Shown one piece after another: positions 23,781 through 34,196 of a stretch of DNA of 64,000 nt (position 1 is its first letter; the number at the start of each line of letters is the position of its first letter). Where the stretch lies: the NCBI GenBank assembly GCA_030734395.1, contig JAUZTG010000029.1, positions 3,844,001-3,908,000 on the forward strand. Reading direction: 5' to 3'. Origin of the DNA: Sarocladium kiliense (taxonomy: Eukaryota; Ascomycota; Sordariomycetes; Hypocreales; Sarocladiaceae). The translations under genes and the position numbers were made by a program. The notes under the pieces were generated by a model that saw nothing but the letters and a program-made list of their open reading frames with translations, did no database searches and had not been told where the DNA came from.

Positions 23781-25405
23781 TTAAGCATTCAATGGTTTCT
23801 GAGCGTAGACGACGTTGGCGCGGTAGTAGGAGTGCACGGCGTTGGTCCGCAATTCCTTTCGAAGATTTGCGGCGTAAACTGCGATCTCCTCCTTGGTCCA
23901 GCCCAGCTGCGTGGCCATGAAGCCGATGGTGCCCTCCGTGTCATTTTCAAGAGCTGCACGGGTGATGAGTCCGATTTGCTTGTGCTTGGGGTCCTTGGCC
24001 CATTCCGAGGTTGGGATCTGGAGTGATGTCAGCTGCGGTCCCGTGGATCAAATCGTGTAGGCCAAATTACTTTAATATGGTGCTCGGTAATCCTCACAAA
24101 GTTGGCCTCTTCAAGACCCTTGACTTGCAGCCTGTCCTTGACAACGCTGAATGATGCCTTTGAACCTAGGGCCAGGGCACCTTCGCGGAAGAAGTAACCC
24201 CATTTGCTGAGTGCCGTGTCATCAGTCAGAGTGCCATCGTCAGACTCGTAGAAGCCATTGCATTCGAACGTCTCGATAAAGCCACCGGGCTTGAGAACGC
24301 GGTACGCCTGGCGGAAAAGCTCGGCCCAGTCAGAGATGGTGCCGACAAGCCAGCGAAGGTGAACAAAATCGAGGGAGTTGTCCTTGAACGTCCACTCTTG
24401 GGTATAATCATCAATCTCACTTAGGGGGGTCAGTATGCGTAGTATTGTCTTTGTGTAAACGGTGCCACCTACAACTTCACGTTTGGGGGAATCCACTCGG
24501 GTTGAATAGGTGAAAGATCAGTGCCAATAACCTCGCAACCGGGATGGTCATCGCCAAAGTCGCTGAGTATCAGGTTCAGTTTCGTGCCCAATACCGCGTC
24601 TACTCTCATCGGGCAAACTTACATGCACCAGAGTCCGGTGCCTGTACCAATGTCAAGGACTTTCTGCACGGTATTGTGGTTAGCATCTTGGAACGACAAA
24701 GGAACCAGCAGGAAAATGTACTCACATCTAGTTTGTCCGGCAACGGTGCCAGGTAGAGTTTGTCATCAAGCGCAACTGTGAAGATTTGGTGCCTAGAGAG
24801 GTCAGCACGACTGTGTTCTGAACGTTCATCAGGGTGAGGTTGCGCTCACATGAGATCAAGATTGTGATTCTGCTTGGCGTCATTGGCACCCCTGGGCAGA
24901 TCCGAGTCAGTCGAGCCGCATGTCTCAGTTTAGCAACATCGTACGCGGGAAGACGCTGACCAGTAAAGCCCTGCTTCCGAGTTCACAGAACGGTCGCTGT
25001 GGTAGGTGCGGCCGTTGATAGTACGGTACTGCAGGATGCTGGACGCGACAGATGCGGTGCTGGAGTCGGCATCACTGTCTCCGACTGCCGAGTCCTGGTC
25101 GTCATCGACATTTCGTGCTTGAAACTGTGACGGGCGGCGCAGTCAGCAAACCGGTATCACACTCAATTAAACCTGCATCCAAGCGGCGCACGCACCTCCT
25201 CGGCCACGTGGAGCGGTTGATCTCTCCATGGTTGAGTCGCGTGTGGTTGCTCCTGTTGCTGCTGTTGGCTCAGCTCAGCTGCTGGAACAGAGGAAGCCGG
25301 GGTTTCCCTGCTTCCAGACTCTCCTGCGGCTGCAGCCGGTGCTGTCGTAGCTGGCGCTGAAGACGAGGCGGCTGTGGTATCTTCTGGCTTCTTCGGGTCC
25401 GCCAT
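23781..25405 (-). CDS. LaeA-like SAM-dependent methyltransferase
   Basis: Class I methyltransferase of the fungal LaeA/UMTA-like (TAM domain) group. Eight exons: 25405-25196, 25124-24961, 24891-24850, 24792-24726, 24663-24623, 24562-24473, 24419-24071 and 24017-23781 (399 aa); every junction has GT-AG ends and keeps frame. The first 100 residues are Ala/Gln/Ser-rich. The domain then runs through ILQYRTINGRTYHSD, GLYWGANDAKQNHNLDLMH, the SAM-binding VLDIGTGTGLW, EVIGTDLSPIQPEWIPPNV, an acidic stretch EIDDYTQEW, SLDFVHLRWLVGTISDW and LKPGGFIETFE. LaeA itself regulates secondary metabolism; members of this group also methylate small molecules, so the role here is open. Confidence 0.9.
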
Positions 25406-26180
25406 GATGAGAAACTGGTGCGATTGTGTGTTTAAGCAAACCGACGAGTCAGCCACCCGGAAGATGAGAATTGTAGTGCGCGGGAGCCAGCAAAGTAGCG
25501 CAAGAAGCGGGGAAGTTTCTATCCATCAAAGAGATCATGGCCAAGCTGGTTGCGTTCCATAGTTGGCGTCAGAGCTAGCATGTCCTCCAATCATCCCCTG
25601 CCATGAAGCCTGCACTCATCAGGCCATGCTCTTTGTGGAGAAACCGAGTTGCCACAATGGTTGAGGCTTACGGGGATTGAACGGACAGGGATGCACGGAG
25701 AGTCGGCATTGGCGCGTTTTGGGCCGCGAGAGGCATCATGTCGGTGAGCCCATACCGGTCTGAAGTGCCAGGTATCATCATGAGTGATTTGGAACAATAC
25801 ATAGGGTTGAGAATGGATGCTGTTCTCCAAGCCCTACAAAGATAGACTTCACGATCTGTGGAGATAGCGCCCGAGCATGTTGTGGTCCCACGCTGGCTGT
25901 ATTCTCAAAGTTGACAGCGCGATTCTGATCGTCAGTCAAAAGGTCTGCTTTGCCGTTCGTACACCGCACTAAGCTCATTGAAACGGTTCGGCGCTGCGTC
26001 AAGGTCCATTAGAAAGGTAAGGCGACAACATTAACATCGAACCGTAAGAATAATACATGTTCTCATCGACGATTTACTAGCTGTAGCGTTTCCTTACAAG
26101 TATAACATCCATAATATCCTTCTACAACCTTGTTCAAGTGTAAGCTTCATCCCGCGAAATTGCAGCCTGCCCACCACGGC
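25406..26180. other. Intergenic
   Basis: This separates the methyltransferase 5' end from the AAA ATPase 3' end, both minus strand. No gene is supported. Confidence 0.5.
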
Positions 26181-27713
26181 TCACTCAGAGCCCCCATCCT
26201 CATCGTTCCCGTCATCAATTGCCTCGCGCAGGATCTTAACCTGCTTCTTGATCTCTACCCACAGAATGAGTTCGTCCAAATCATCGCCATCACCATTGGG
26301 ATGGTTGTCATGCGAAATACCGACCCAGTCGTCGCCAAGTTCATCTACTTTCATGTTACGAACAGTCATCGACTTCTCCTTGGGTGCCTTCTCTCTTGCC
26401 AGCGCTAGCAGACTTGCCACGAAAGCCTCTTGGATATATGCAAAGCTGAACTTATCCGTGATGCCGGCAATGGCATCGCATAGTTTGTCGGGGAACTCGA
26501 TGTCCTTATTATCGGCGAGTTTTGACTGCCAGAATTTGCAATACAGAACGCGCTCCGGAAGCGAAGGGTTGGGGAAGTAGTACTTGCGGTCGAAGCGAGA
26601 AGGACGTTTCTAATCTTGTTAGATGAGTTCGTGGATGCAGGCACTGTACCTGTGTGAGAGATTAATCGACTGCTTACCGAGATACCAGGATCCAGGCGCT
26701 CCAGATGATTCGTGCTTCCAATCATGAAGATGCCGTCATTGTTCTTGATGCCATCAACCTCATTTAGGAAGTAACTTCTGACTTCATCGTCGATGATGCT
26801 ATCTAGATCCTCAAACACGAGGTAGCAAGGGGCAAACTGACGCGCCTTAGTGAAGATCTCATTAAGGGCTCCTTCGGGTCCCATCCACTGCGCTGGTTAG
26901 TATCGTGTTCTTGACAAAGAAGGCAACCTCAAAACTTACACTTGAGAGCGTCCGAACGTATAGCGTCGGCACAGACTCCTTCAGCTGATACAGCATCTTC
27001 ATCGTTGCCTTGATTGAGATCGTCTTACCATTCCCAGGTGGACCATGATAGATAATACCACGCTTCCATGACACCTTGAGCTTATCGTACGTTTCTCTCG
27101 ACTCATAGAACGACAAGTGGTCATCGATGATGGCCTTCTTCATGTCCGCATTCAGGATGACGGCATCCCATGACGCCTTCATTACGCTGTCGTAGAGCTG
27201 AGCACTCTTCTGCCAGTAACCATCATCGAAGACCAGGACCTCGTTGTGAAGATCACTAGACCACTTCCCCACGGCTAACAACAGCGCGGCAGCCTTCTCC
27301 GGAGTCGTGGACAAGATGTAAAAGCTCTGGGTGAGGGAGAACGCGTCGCTGGCGTCGGCCCCCTCAATCAAGTAGATAATGAAGTCCTCGTCTTTCCATT
27401 TGTAAATGTATTTGGCAAAGGTCTGCCAGACGACCAGGTATCCCGGAGACGGGTCCAGCCGTCGTGCAGGGGCAATATACTCTGTGTCGTCAATTGCGGT
27501 GGGTAACTCTCCGTTTCCATCAGCAACAACGCTGAATTCGGCGTGACCGGCTGCAGCAAAGCCTAGGAGGTTGCTCTGAGACGTGACTGTGAGATGCAGG
27601 TTGGGATACTGCTTCTTGAGTTGCGTCACGACTACCGTCTTGGTGCTGACTCGATCCGCCGATGAGTGCTTGAACCATTTCGAGGTTGTGTCATCGCTCC
27701 TGGCCTTCTGCAT
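26181..27713 (-). CDS. AAA+ ATPase (fungal BCS1/proteasome-ATPase-like)
   Basis: Exons are 27713-26940, 26887-26678 and 26609-26181 (470 aa). The C-terminal half is one AAA+ module: Walker A GPPGNGKT (about 222-229), Walker B YLVFEDLDS (about 280-288), sensor-1 region FMIGSTNHLERLDPGIS and arginine-finger region KRPSRFDRKYYFP, the last restored across the second intron. The N-terminal domain (LTVTSQSNLLGF, ARRLDPSPGYLVVW, FYILSTTPEKAAALL) matches the pattern of a common uncharacterised fungal ATPase family. The tail is acidic. ATG 27713 (MQKARSDDTTSKW) is the first in-frame ATG, but an acceptor-like CAG just upstream leaves room for another exon. The substrate is unknown. Confidence 0.85.
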
Positions 27714-28450
27714 CGTGAAGTACTGCGAGTACACTGAACCCTTATGTTGTTATTGGTGTCCGCCGTGATAAATAGACCTGGCAAATAGTCGAGCAATCAG
27801 ATGAAGATGAATGAGCCCGACTTTACAATGGCTGACGTGGCTCATGGGTGATGAGAGGTACGGCCTACAGCTGCTGCGCCCCCATGAGCTTCAGCCTGGC
27901 TGTTACCTTCCCAGTTTGGACACTACTACCCTACAGCGGTGATGTTACACCTCGATGCCTTGCTAATTGGCTTTGCCTGCCTGTTATAGTTCCTTTTAAA
28001 GCTTGCGGACCTCATTGAAAATTTGCATCTCTGCTCCTTGGTTGAGGCAGTGGTATCTCGCGGTTGTAGAAATACAATTGTTCCCAGCAAGCTTGGAGCG
28101 GTTCTTTTCCGACTGTAAACAAAGTTTACACTGACTTAGAAATGCACACGAAACCCGCTTCGCTGATTCAACAGGGGGTCAGAAATTGTAAACGAGCACT
28201 TCCCATGATGAAGTAGTCCAGAGAGCCAAGATGCAGTCGTTCAATGTAGTACTTTGGTGAGGAAGCAATTCCCAGGAGACATGGTTTCTACCTACTAAAT
28301 TGTGATGTGATTTATGCACCTTGTCCGGTTGATTGAGCACCTGTATTTATTTCAACATTCTGTATTGAATAGTATGGATTAGAGTTTCCAAAATGAGGCT
28401 TCGAAACTGCTCAGATATACGCGATTGACTTGCAAGGAGACCTTGACTTA
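27714..28450. other. Intergenic
   Basis: Upstream region of the AAA ATPase, with no supported gene. AT-rich patches occur around 28000-28420. Confidence 0.5.
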
Positions 28451-28834
28451 TCAGTCATCATCTCTGGCCAGCTCCAAGTGGACAGCGCACCCTGCAACAA
28501 ACTCCCCGTTGCAGAAGAGCTCGAAAAAGGTCACCCACGACCTGCGCGGATGGGTTGAAATACCTGCGAATGACAGATCCTTGAACAGGTAACTACCTTT
28601 GGTGTAATCAACGCGAGTTGGGCCATTTATGCGATTGACCGCGCACTCCCTGCGTATGACACAAAGGGAGTCACCTTCGTCGTGTGGGAGCAATTCAGAG
28701 CCGATGATAATGTCAAATTTCTCCCCAGGAATAATCTTCACAGGTGCCATGACAATATAACAATGCTCCTCCCAGGAAGGCTGCGGTATGGCGGTCGAGA
28801 ATTGGACCGAGGTGGCCGAACCTGTATCGGACAT
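28451..28834 (-). CDS. Hypothetical small beta-rich protein A, 127 aa
   Basis: A single uninterrupted frame. I do not recognise the family. The sequence alternates hydrophobic and polar residues and predicts mainly beta strands, with no signal peptide or membrane segment. The segment HCYIVMAPVKIIPGEKF, continuing DIIIGSELL, aligns without gaps to a segment of the 111-residue protein encoded at 29867-30202 (DLYLISTPPTVNMGEKF, continuing TVLLGSDYQ). The two therefore look like diverged tandem paralogues. Both lie downstream of the AAA ATPase promoter region. Function unknown. Confidence 0.55.
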   Translation of the reverse strand: MSDTGSATSVQFSTAIPQPSWEEHCYIVMAPVKIIPGEKFDIIIGSELLPHDEGDSLCVIRRECAVNRINGPTRVDYTKGSYLFKDLSFAGISTHPRRSWVTFFELFCNGEFVAGCAVHLELARDDD

Positions 28835-29866
28835 GGTGCAAGCTTGGGACGTCTACGTGCAGTGAACTGTTACAGTAGTGTCTCAGATGAATAGAAGATC
28901 CCTGTGTTTGGCTTTCGTGCTTGCTATTGCTACAAAGCTGAGCAGTGTGCCTTGCGGAAGGTCAACATTGAAAGACAAGCGACGATGTATATATATTTAC
29001 GAGCTCTCTTTGTTGCAGAGACTCAGCGACGTCAAAGAAAGTCCGTCCAGTTCCCGCAACAAATTGCGGTAGAGAGCATGAGGCGAAACTCACAACCATT
29101 CATTCATTCATACATATCATGATCTAAGCTTTGGTTGTCCCCCTCGTTTGTCTCAGAATGACTAACTTGTAGGGCCATACTTACAAAGGTGTGCACAAAG
29201 GCCAAGGCGCGTTTTGTACTTGGGGGATCATGCGCCAAAGAATGAAAGAGATCAACTCAAACCGGGCGTGCGGTATAAGCTTTCAAAGATGGAGTTGAAA
29301 CGTCACCATACTAGCATCAATGTTCTACAATGACTACGAATCTGGATGAAGAGGACGGAATTTACAAACGACTCCACTTTTATGGCACTACTGTACAGTA
29401 GATGTCTGCTCATGGAGCCCATAGCTCATGGTCGGAATCACTCAGATGAAAACTGGCTAAGATTCCAGGCCACTACTTTTTTTCTTTTTGATGCTGAGCG
29501 TTCCCGCTGTCGCCTTTACAGGCTCACCTCACCGAGCTTTATCAGTCTTGGCAAAATGTTTGCTCTTTGGGCTTGGGAAACGTGCGAGTCTGAACTGAGT
29601 GAGCAGTGGATGTCAGTAGATGTCTTGCATTGCAGTCAGGCAAGCATATGGAGCTATTACGGTGAGGCAATTCTGAGGTTAACGAGTTAGGGGGTTGTAA
29701 AAGGTCTCAGGATTAAATATATTGTTCAAAGCTGCTAATGAGCACGGCTGTACTTTGCGCTCCGGAGCTGAACGGCTTAGGCTTGCTAACGTAGAATCAT
29801 GATCACTGCAAGAGTTGCTGATCAGAGAAGAAGGTATCCTCATTGCCAACTGAGCCAGCTGTCAGC
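28835..29866. other. Intergenic
   Basis: Between the two related small genes. The plus-strand frame at 29346-29690 has no recognisable feature. No RNA gene was seen. Confidence 0.45.
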
Positions 29867-30202
29867 TCAACCTCGCAACGCAGGATTGACCTGAATCGGA
29901 AGTATAAGCTTGCTTATTAGGACGTGATCAGTGTTCATGCTAAGGAACTCAAGGTTGAGGAGACCATCACAACAGGGACTGACGAGAAATTCGAGATTGA
30001 ATTCGTAAGTAGTGGTACCGCTATAAGGCACCACTCTGTGACCCAAGATGTGAAGCGGCCGTTTGTTCTTCGGGTCGATGCTGGACAGTTCGACCCAAAT
30101 ACAAGGATCCTGGTAGTCTGAGCCAAGAAGAACAGTGAACTTCTCCCCCATGTTGACGGTAGGGGGAGTAGAGATGAGATAGAGGTCGGTGTACTTAGCC
30201 AT
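29867..30202 (-). CDS. Hypothetical small beta-rich protein B, 111 aa
   Basis: A single-exon frame starting ATG 30202 (MAKYTDLYLISTPPTVN). It shares the Y-I/L-x3-P-x4-GEKF-x4-GS pattern at the same relative position with the protein encoded at 28451-28834, and has a similar all-beta hydrophobicity pattern to its end. No catalytic motif, signal peptide or membrane segment is visible. The family is unknown. Because two separate frames keep the same pattern, I think both are real genes rather than chance frames. Confidence 0.5.
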   Translation of the reverse strand: MAKYTDLYLISTPPTVNMGEKFTVLLGSDYQDPCIWVELSSIDPKNKRPLHILGHRVVPYSGTTTYEFNLEFLVSPCCDGLLNLEFLSMNTDHVLISKLILPIQVNPALRG

Positions 30203-30526
30203 GATGTCCGTAGGTCAGTGATCACTGAGGTGTGATTGGGAGTAAGTACAGTTATGTTCAAATGTCCCTTCCTCTTTCCGAACAATAAAGCTCTTTGTAA
30301 CTTGTGTCCACACAGTAGCAATTCCATGATAACACACAGTGTACCTAGCTGCTTGATAAAGCGACAAAGCGACAAAGCGACAAAGCGACAAAGGCCACTT
30401 ATAGACTAACGATAATGGCTACTTTCAGATTATTATCCTCCCTCCCTGTGTTAAAACTCAGTAAGGCAGGAGTCATCGATCCTGCTCGTAGATTCGTAAT
30501 CCTCATTTCGCATTCCATATTCACTA
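30203..30526. other. Upstream region of small protein B
   Basis: No gene. It contains the 8-bp tandem repeat and leads into the transposase relic. Confidence 0.5.
30358..30393. repeat. 8-bp tandem repeat (AAAGCGAC), 4.5 copies
   Basis: Four perfect copies of AAAGCGAC followed by a half copy. It lies about 155 nt upstream of small protein gene B and about 130 nt before the transposase relic. Confidence 0.97.
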
Positions 30527-31507
30527 ATGACTTTATCCCAAGACCAGCGAACCAGGCTCAAAGATGTCATCATCAGTAAGTTGCAGGGTGTCACGACCAT
30601 GACTGATGAGCAAATCGCGAACACTATTCCCTGCTCCACGCGAACCGTCCGTACTGCCCGACAGGCCATTGTGTAACATAGCTCGAACGAACCTCCTCGA
30701 GAACTTATAGGTCGACCCAGGGAGGTGACGGAGAATATGTGGCTAGCCTTGAAGAATGAATTGACGGACCCTTGCCGGACTCAGCAAGAATTGGCTGATC
30801 TACTCAATGAACAGTTTGAAGTCACCTTATCACGGGTCACAGTTAGCCGAGAGCTCAAGCGACGCGGCTAGACTAGGAAAACCACCCAGACTGTCGCAAA
30901 GGAACGTAACCAGACCCTTCGAAATGATCACATAGAACGGCGATCTCATTTTGATCCTGAGCAAATGGTTTTCGTTGATAAAAGTGGGTGATATCCTCAT
31001 CAGGTAATGAAAGGCCGCGGTTATGCTCCAAAGGGCATAACACCGGTGCAATTCAAGCGATTCCACCAAGGCAGGAGAGTACAAATGCTACCTGCATATA
31101 CTTTGGACGGAGTGATTTACTGTGAGGTGTATAAAGAAAATACCGATCTACAGGTGTTTGAGGGCTTCCTTGAAAGGCTACTGCCGTTCTGCGGCAGATA
31201 TCCTGCCCCGAAGTCTATTATATTCATGGACAACGCTTCGTTCCACAACATAACACCTCGGATCAAGGACTTGTTCGCGGAGGCGGGTGTATTAGTTCAA
31301 TACACCGTGCCGTACTCACCGGACCTGAGCCCGATTAAATATCTATTCAGGTCGGTTAAAAATGTAATCAGAAAGCGGTCTCGAGAGGACGCTTGCCTGA
31401 TACAGGGCGACTTCAAATCGTATCTACGAATGCAGGTTTGCCTCGTTGGTAATAAGCGGGTAGCTAGAGGGCACTTCAAGAAGGCACAGATTCATATTGA
31501 GGGTTAG
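30527..31507 (+). pseudogene. Decayed Tc1/mariner-type transposase
   Basis: One frame of 327 codons from ATG 30527 to TAG at 31505-31507 is interrupted by three internal stops: TAA 30674-30676, TAG 30869-30871 and TGA 30989-30991. There is no frameshift. The N-terminal part carries helix-turn-helix sequences (TDEQIANTIPCSTRTVRTARQ; then TQQELADLLNEQFEV). The catalytic part shows MVFVDKSG, IIFMDNASFH and YTVPYSPDLSPIKYLF, which are DDE-superfamily Tc1/mariner signatures. All three stops are compatible with C:G to T:A transitions. Terminal inverted repeats were not found by eye on either side, so the element ends are undefined. It cannot encode an intact enzyme. Confidence 0.88.
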
Positions 31508-31544
31508 AGGAAAGAGACTCAATAAACTCCATAGCGCCTATGTA

Positions 31545-32846
31545 TTAAATGCCATCATCCATAGTGAGATGCTTTATAAACGCCTTAACGTCACAGACCC
31601 AATGCCATGCGACTCCATCTAGCACCCCATGTTCAGTATAGAACCGGTACATCCTTTCTTGATTAACGACAATCACGCTTAGGTCGTAGCCGTGCGCCAG
31701 CGTTAGATCCTCTGCCTTATCATACTGTTGTTTCTGGTCGTCAGAGCTCACTTGAGACTTCTGCCAAATTTTATACTCCCTGACTGCCTCATCTCTACGT
31801 AGATCCAGCTCAATAACGGGAGATGTCGGAAATACCATCCTCGGAGTTGAAGGCGCGTTGGAGGCTGAACCATGTGTCGGTGCACAAGGGCACTGGATAA
31901 GCCTCAAGCTCTGAATCAAGCACTCAGAGCCCCGCCTCCTCTTACGAGAACGTATCTACTCCTTTCATTCCCTCTCTTCCCTCTGTCTGGCGTCGTCAAG
32001 GATAAGGCGACGAAACTCAAGAGGCAGATCATCATACCCTTTTAGAGATTTCCCGTCCTGTAAATGGTTGACGAGAATTCCTATATGGTGAGGCAGAACA
32101 CGCAAGTGTTTCCCGTCGAGATCCACGCAGTGGTCGGAGCCGTTTATGCACGACGAGCGTTTACGGCACTCTGCGAAGCTATATGCCTCTTTGGCACACG
32201 CAACATGACCACGACCTATAGTTCTGGCATCTAGATCTACGAGCTGGTTGGCTGTTGCGCCACCTCTCCCGGACCTGGTAGTGTCTGTGTCCGCAACATC
32301 GTAGTAGAACGTCAAGGCAACGGTTATCTTCTTGCTGCCTTTCACAAACGTGCTCTATTCGCGGATCTGCGTCGCGATGAATAGCCAGTCTATGTTGTCT
32401 GGATACTGCTTTTGGATCTTGCCTGTCTTTCAGTCGGTCACAGACAAGACGAGCTTCGTGTCTCTCTTTTTCCAGGGCTTGTCCGTGCTTACTACAGTCA
32501 CCTTCGACTGCAGAACATGTTTCCAGAATTTGCGAGGCGAGATGACGATATTAAGCTCGGATTCACCGGCCCGTTCTCGGTTCTTTACGGATATTTTCCA
32601 CTCCATGTTCCAGTGTATCACCAGCTGGCTATCGTAGGACCGCTCTAGTTCCCAGTTAGCATATGGAACAAACGCTAGGGCACTTCCAGCCGGCCTCAAA
32701 TGGCTCCTCGTCTCAAAATTAGTGACCTGGGACTCTTCATCTTCAGAGCTCGATAAATCAGGGGTTTGAGGCTGGCTACCATCGTAGCTTGGCCAGTCGC
32801 AGATGCCCTCTTCATGATCCATGGTCAGGTCGTTGATGAGGTGCAT
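31545..32846 (-). pseudogene. Decayed gene of an uncharacterised fungal family
   Basis: A single minus-strand frame of 434 codons from ATG 32846 has four internal stops (TGA 32430-32432, TAG 32355-32357, TGA 31965-31967, TAG 31956-31958) and no frameshift before its end at 31545. The pieces read as one protein: FVPYANWELERSYDSQ, EWKISVKNRE, SPRKFWKHVL, NIDWLFIATQI, KKITVALTFYYDV, RTIGRGHVAC and YDDLPLEFRRLIL. This matches my recollection of a widespread uncharacterised fungal protein pattern (an ANWDPERSYDE-like start, then a long charged helical part). It lies tail-to-tail with the transposase relic, 37 nt apart. The stops are compatible with RIP or ordinary decay. Confidence 0.8.
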
Positions 32847-34196
32847 GACGGAGATAACTCGTCGAGATCGGCTCTCAGCCTCCCTCCTGCAACGAGAGCC
32901 ATGTCATGTGGTGGGACTTACGCACAAAGGAGACAAAGATAACGAAGGAGCCCCATTTTGGGTCATCCCTTGATTCCCGCAACCTTCTACGCCTTGCTTT
33001 GAATCGGATCACGTGATTTGGACGGCGGTACTGAGATGCCAGTCCTTTCGCTCTTATGGAAGGCTTAGCACGCATTTATAAATACATTTCTAAGGTGATT
33101 TTAGACTTCAATTAGTTGCGTCGGAAGTCGAGTAATGATAGACTCAAAGCTTAAGGACGACATAGGCATCTTTGGATTAGCGGGCGGGTGGTCCTTGTAT
33201 TTGAAGTCTCCTCAAAGGTTACTTTCCGTTAATTCGCACAGTGGAGTGGTCTAAGCGTTCCTTTGTATACAGCAGGTACCTGGAGGTACACATATGGACT
33301 TTGACAAAGGCCAGTTTTGGACGAAGGAACGGTGGTTAGCATGCTAAACATTGTGGATCTTGGGTATAGAAAAGTAACCATAAGTCGCAGTCCTGGCTTA
33401 ACAGAGATGAATTGTTTGACAAGAGGAAGAGACTTTTGAACATAACAGTAGACCCAAGGAATATTAGCGTCTTTGATAGCAGATCAAGCTATGTTGAGCT
33501 GATGAGGAAGGTTCCCGGCATAGAAAGACTCGATGGTCGCTATTTATTCGATGACGAACATCGTGATGTCTTGAAGGTAGAGAGTTCTTTGTTCATGGCA
33601 GCGCAGTTATCACATTGCGATCCATCAAAGACTAGGCTTTCGGCACATACTATCTCTTTGTCGCATAGAGGGCGTATCTGACCAAGAAGACTACCTGGAT
33701 GATTTGTCAAAGCTACGGCTTCTTTCAGGATCGAGACAGTCCTACGAGGAGGCCTTGTTACATACATCAGAAGACGTCACATCCTTTAACACAAATCTGT
33801 TTTCAAGATAACCGCCGGCCGTGACTGTTTGACATTGGGAATTAGTGCCAGAATAACGTCCGAGATTTTACTAAGCGCCTCGCTTCTGATACATTCTTAC
33901 GTGCGCGACTGCATGTCAGAAATAAGAAAAGAAGGAAGAAAAGGAACGCGCTGCAACTTTCGAAATCTCAGGACCTTTGGCTCATATGCGCTAGTTGGGA
34001 ATGGGTACAACATGCAGATTTCCACGGTGCTTATTTCCGTGTCAGTGCCCAGTCATCTGATTGTGACGAGGGTCTTTGACTTGATGAGGGCATAGCAAAA
34101 CATGCGTACTGTAATACTTCGTAGAAGAGACCAGAGGATAAAACTTGTTCTAGTAGGTCGCTGTATGGGCTAGCCAGCTAGGTAGGCCCTTATCAC
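32847..34196. other. Intergenic, slightly AT-richer, no supported gene
   Basis: Contains a plus-strand 89-codon frame (33412-33681) and a minus-strand 75-codon frame, neither recognisable. The sequence may include further decayed material next to the two pseudogenes. Confidence 0.45.

Noticed and set aside
33412..33681. Plus-strand 89-codon frame
   Set aside because: Protein-like composition but short, isolated and without motif; it could be pseudogene debris.
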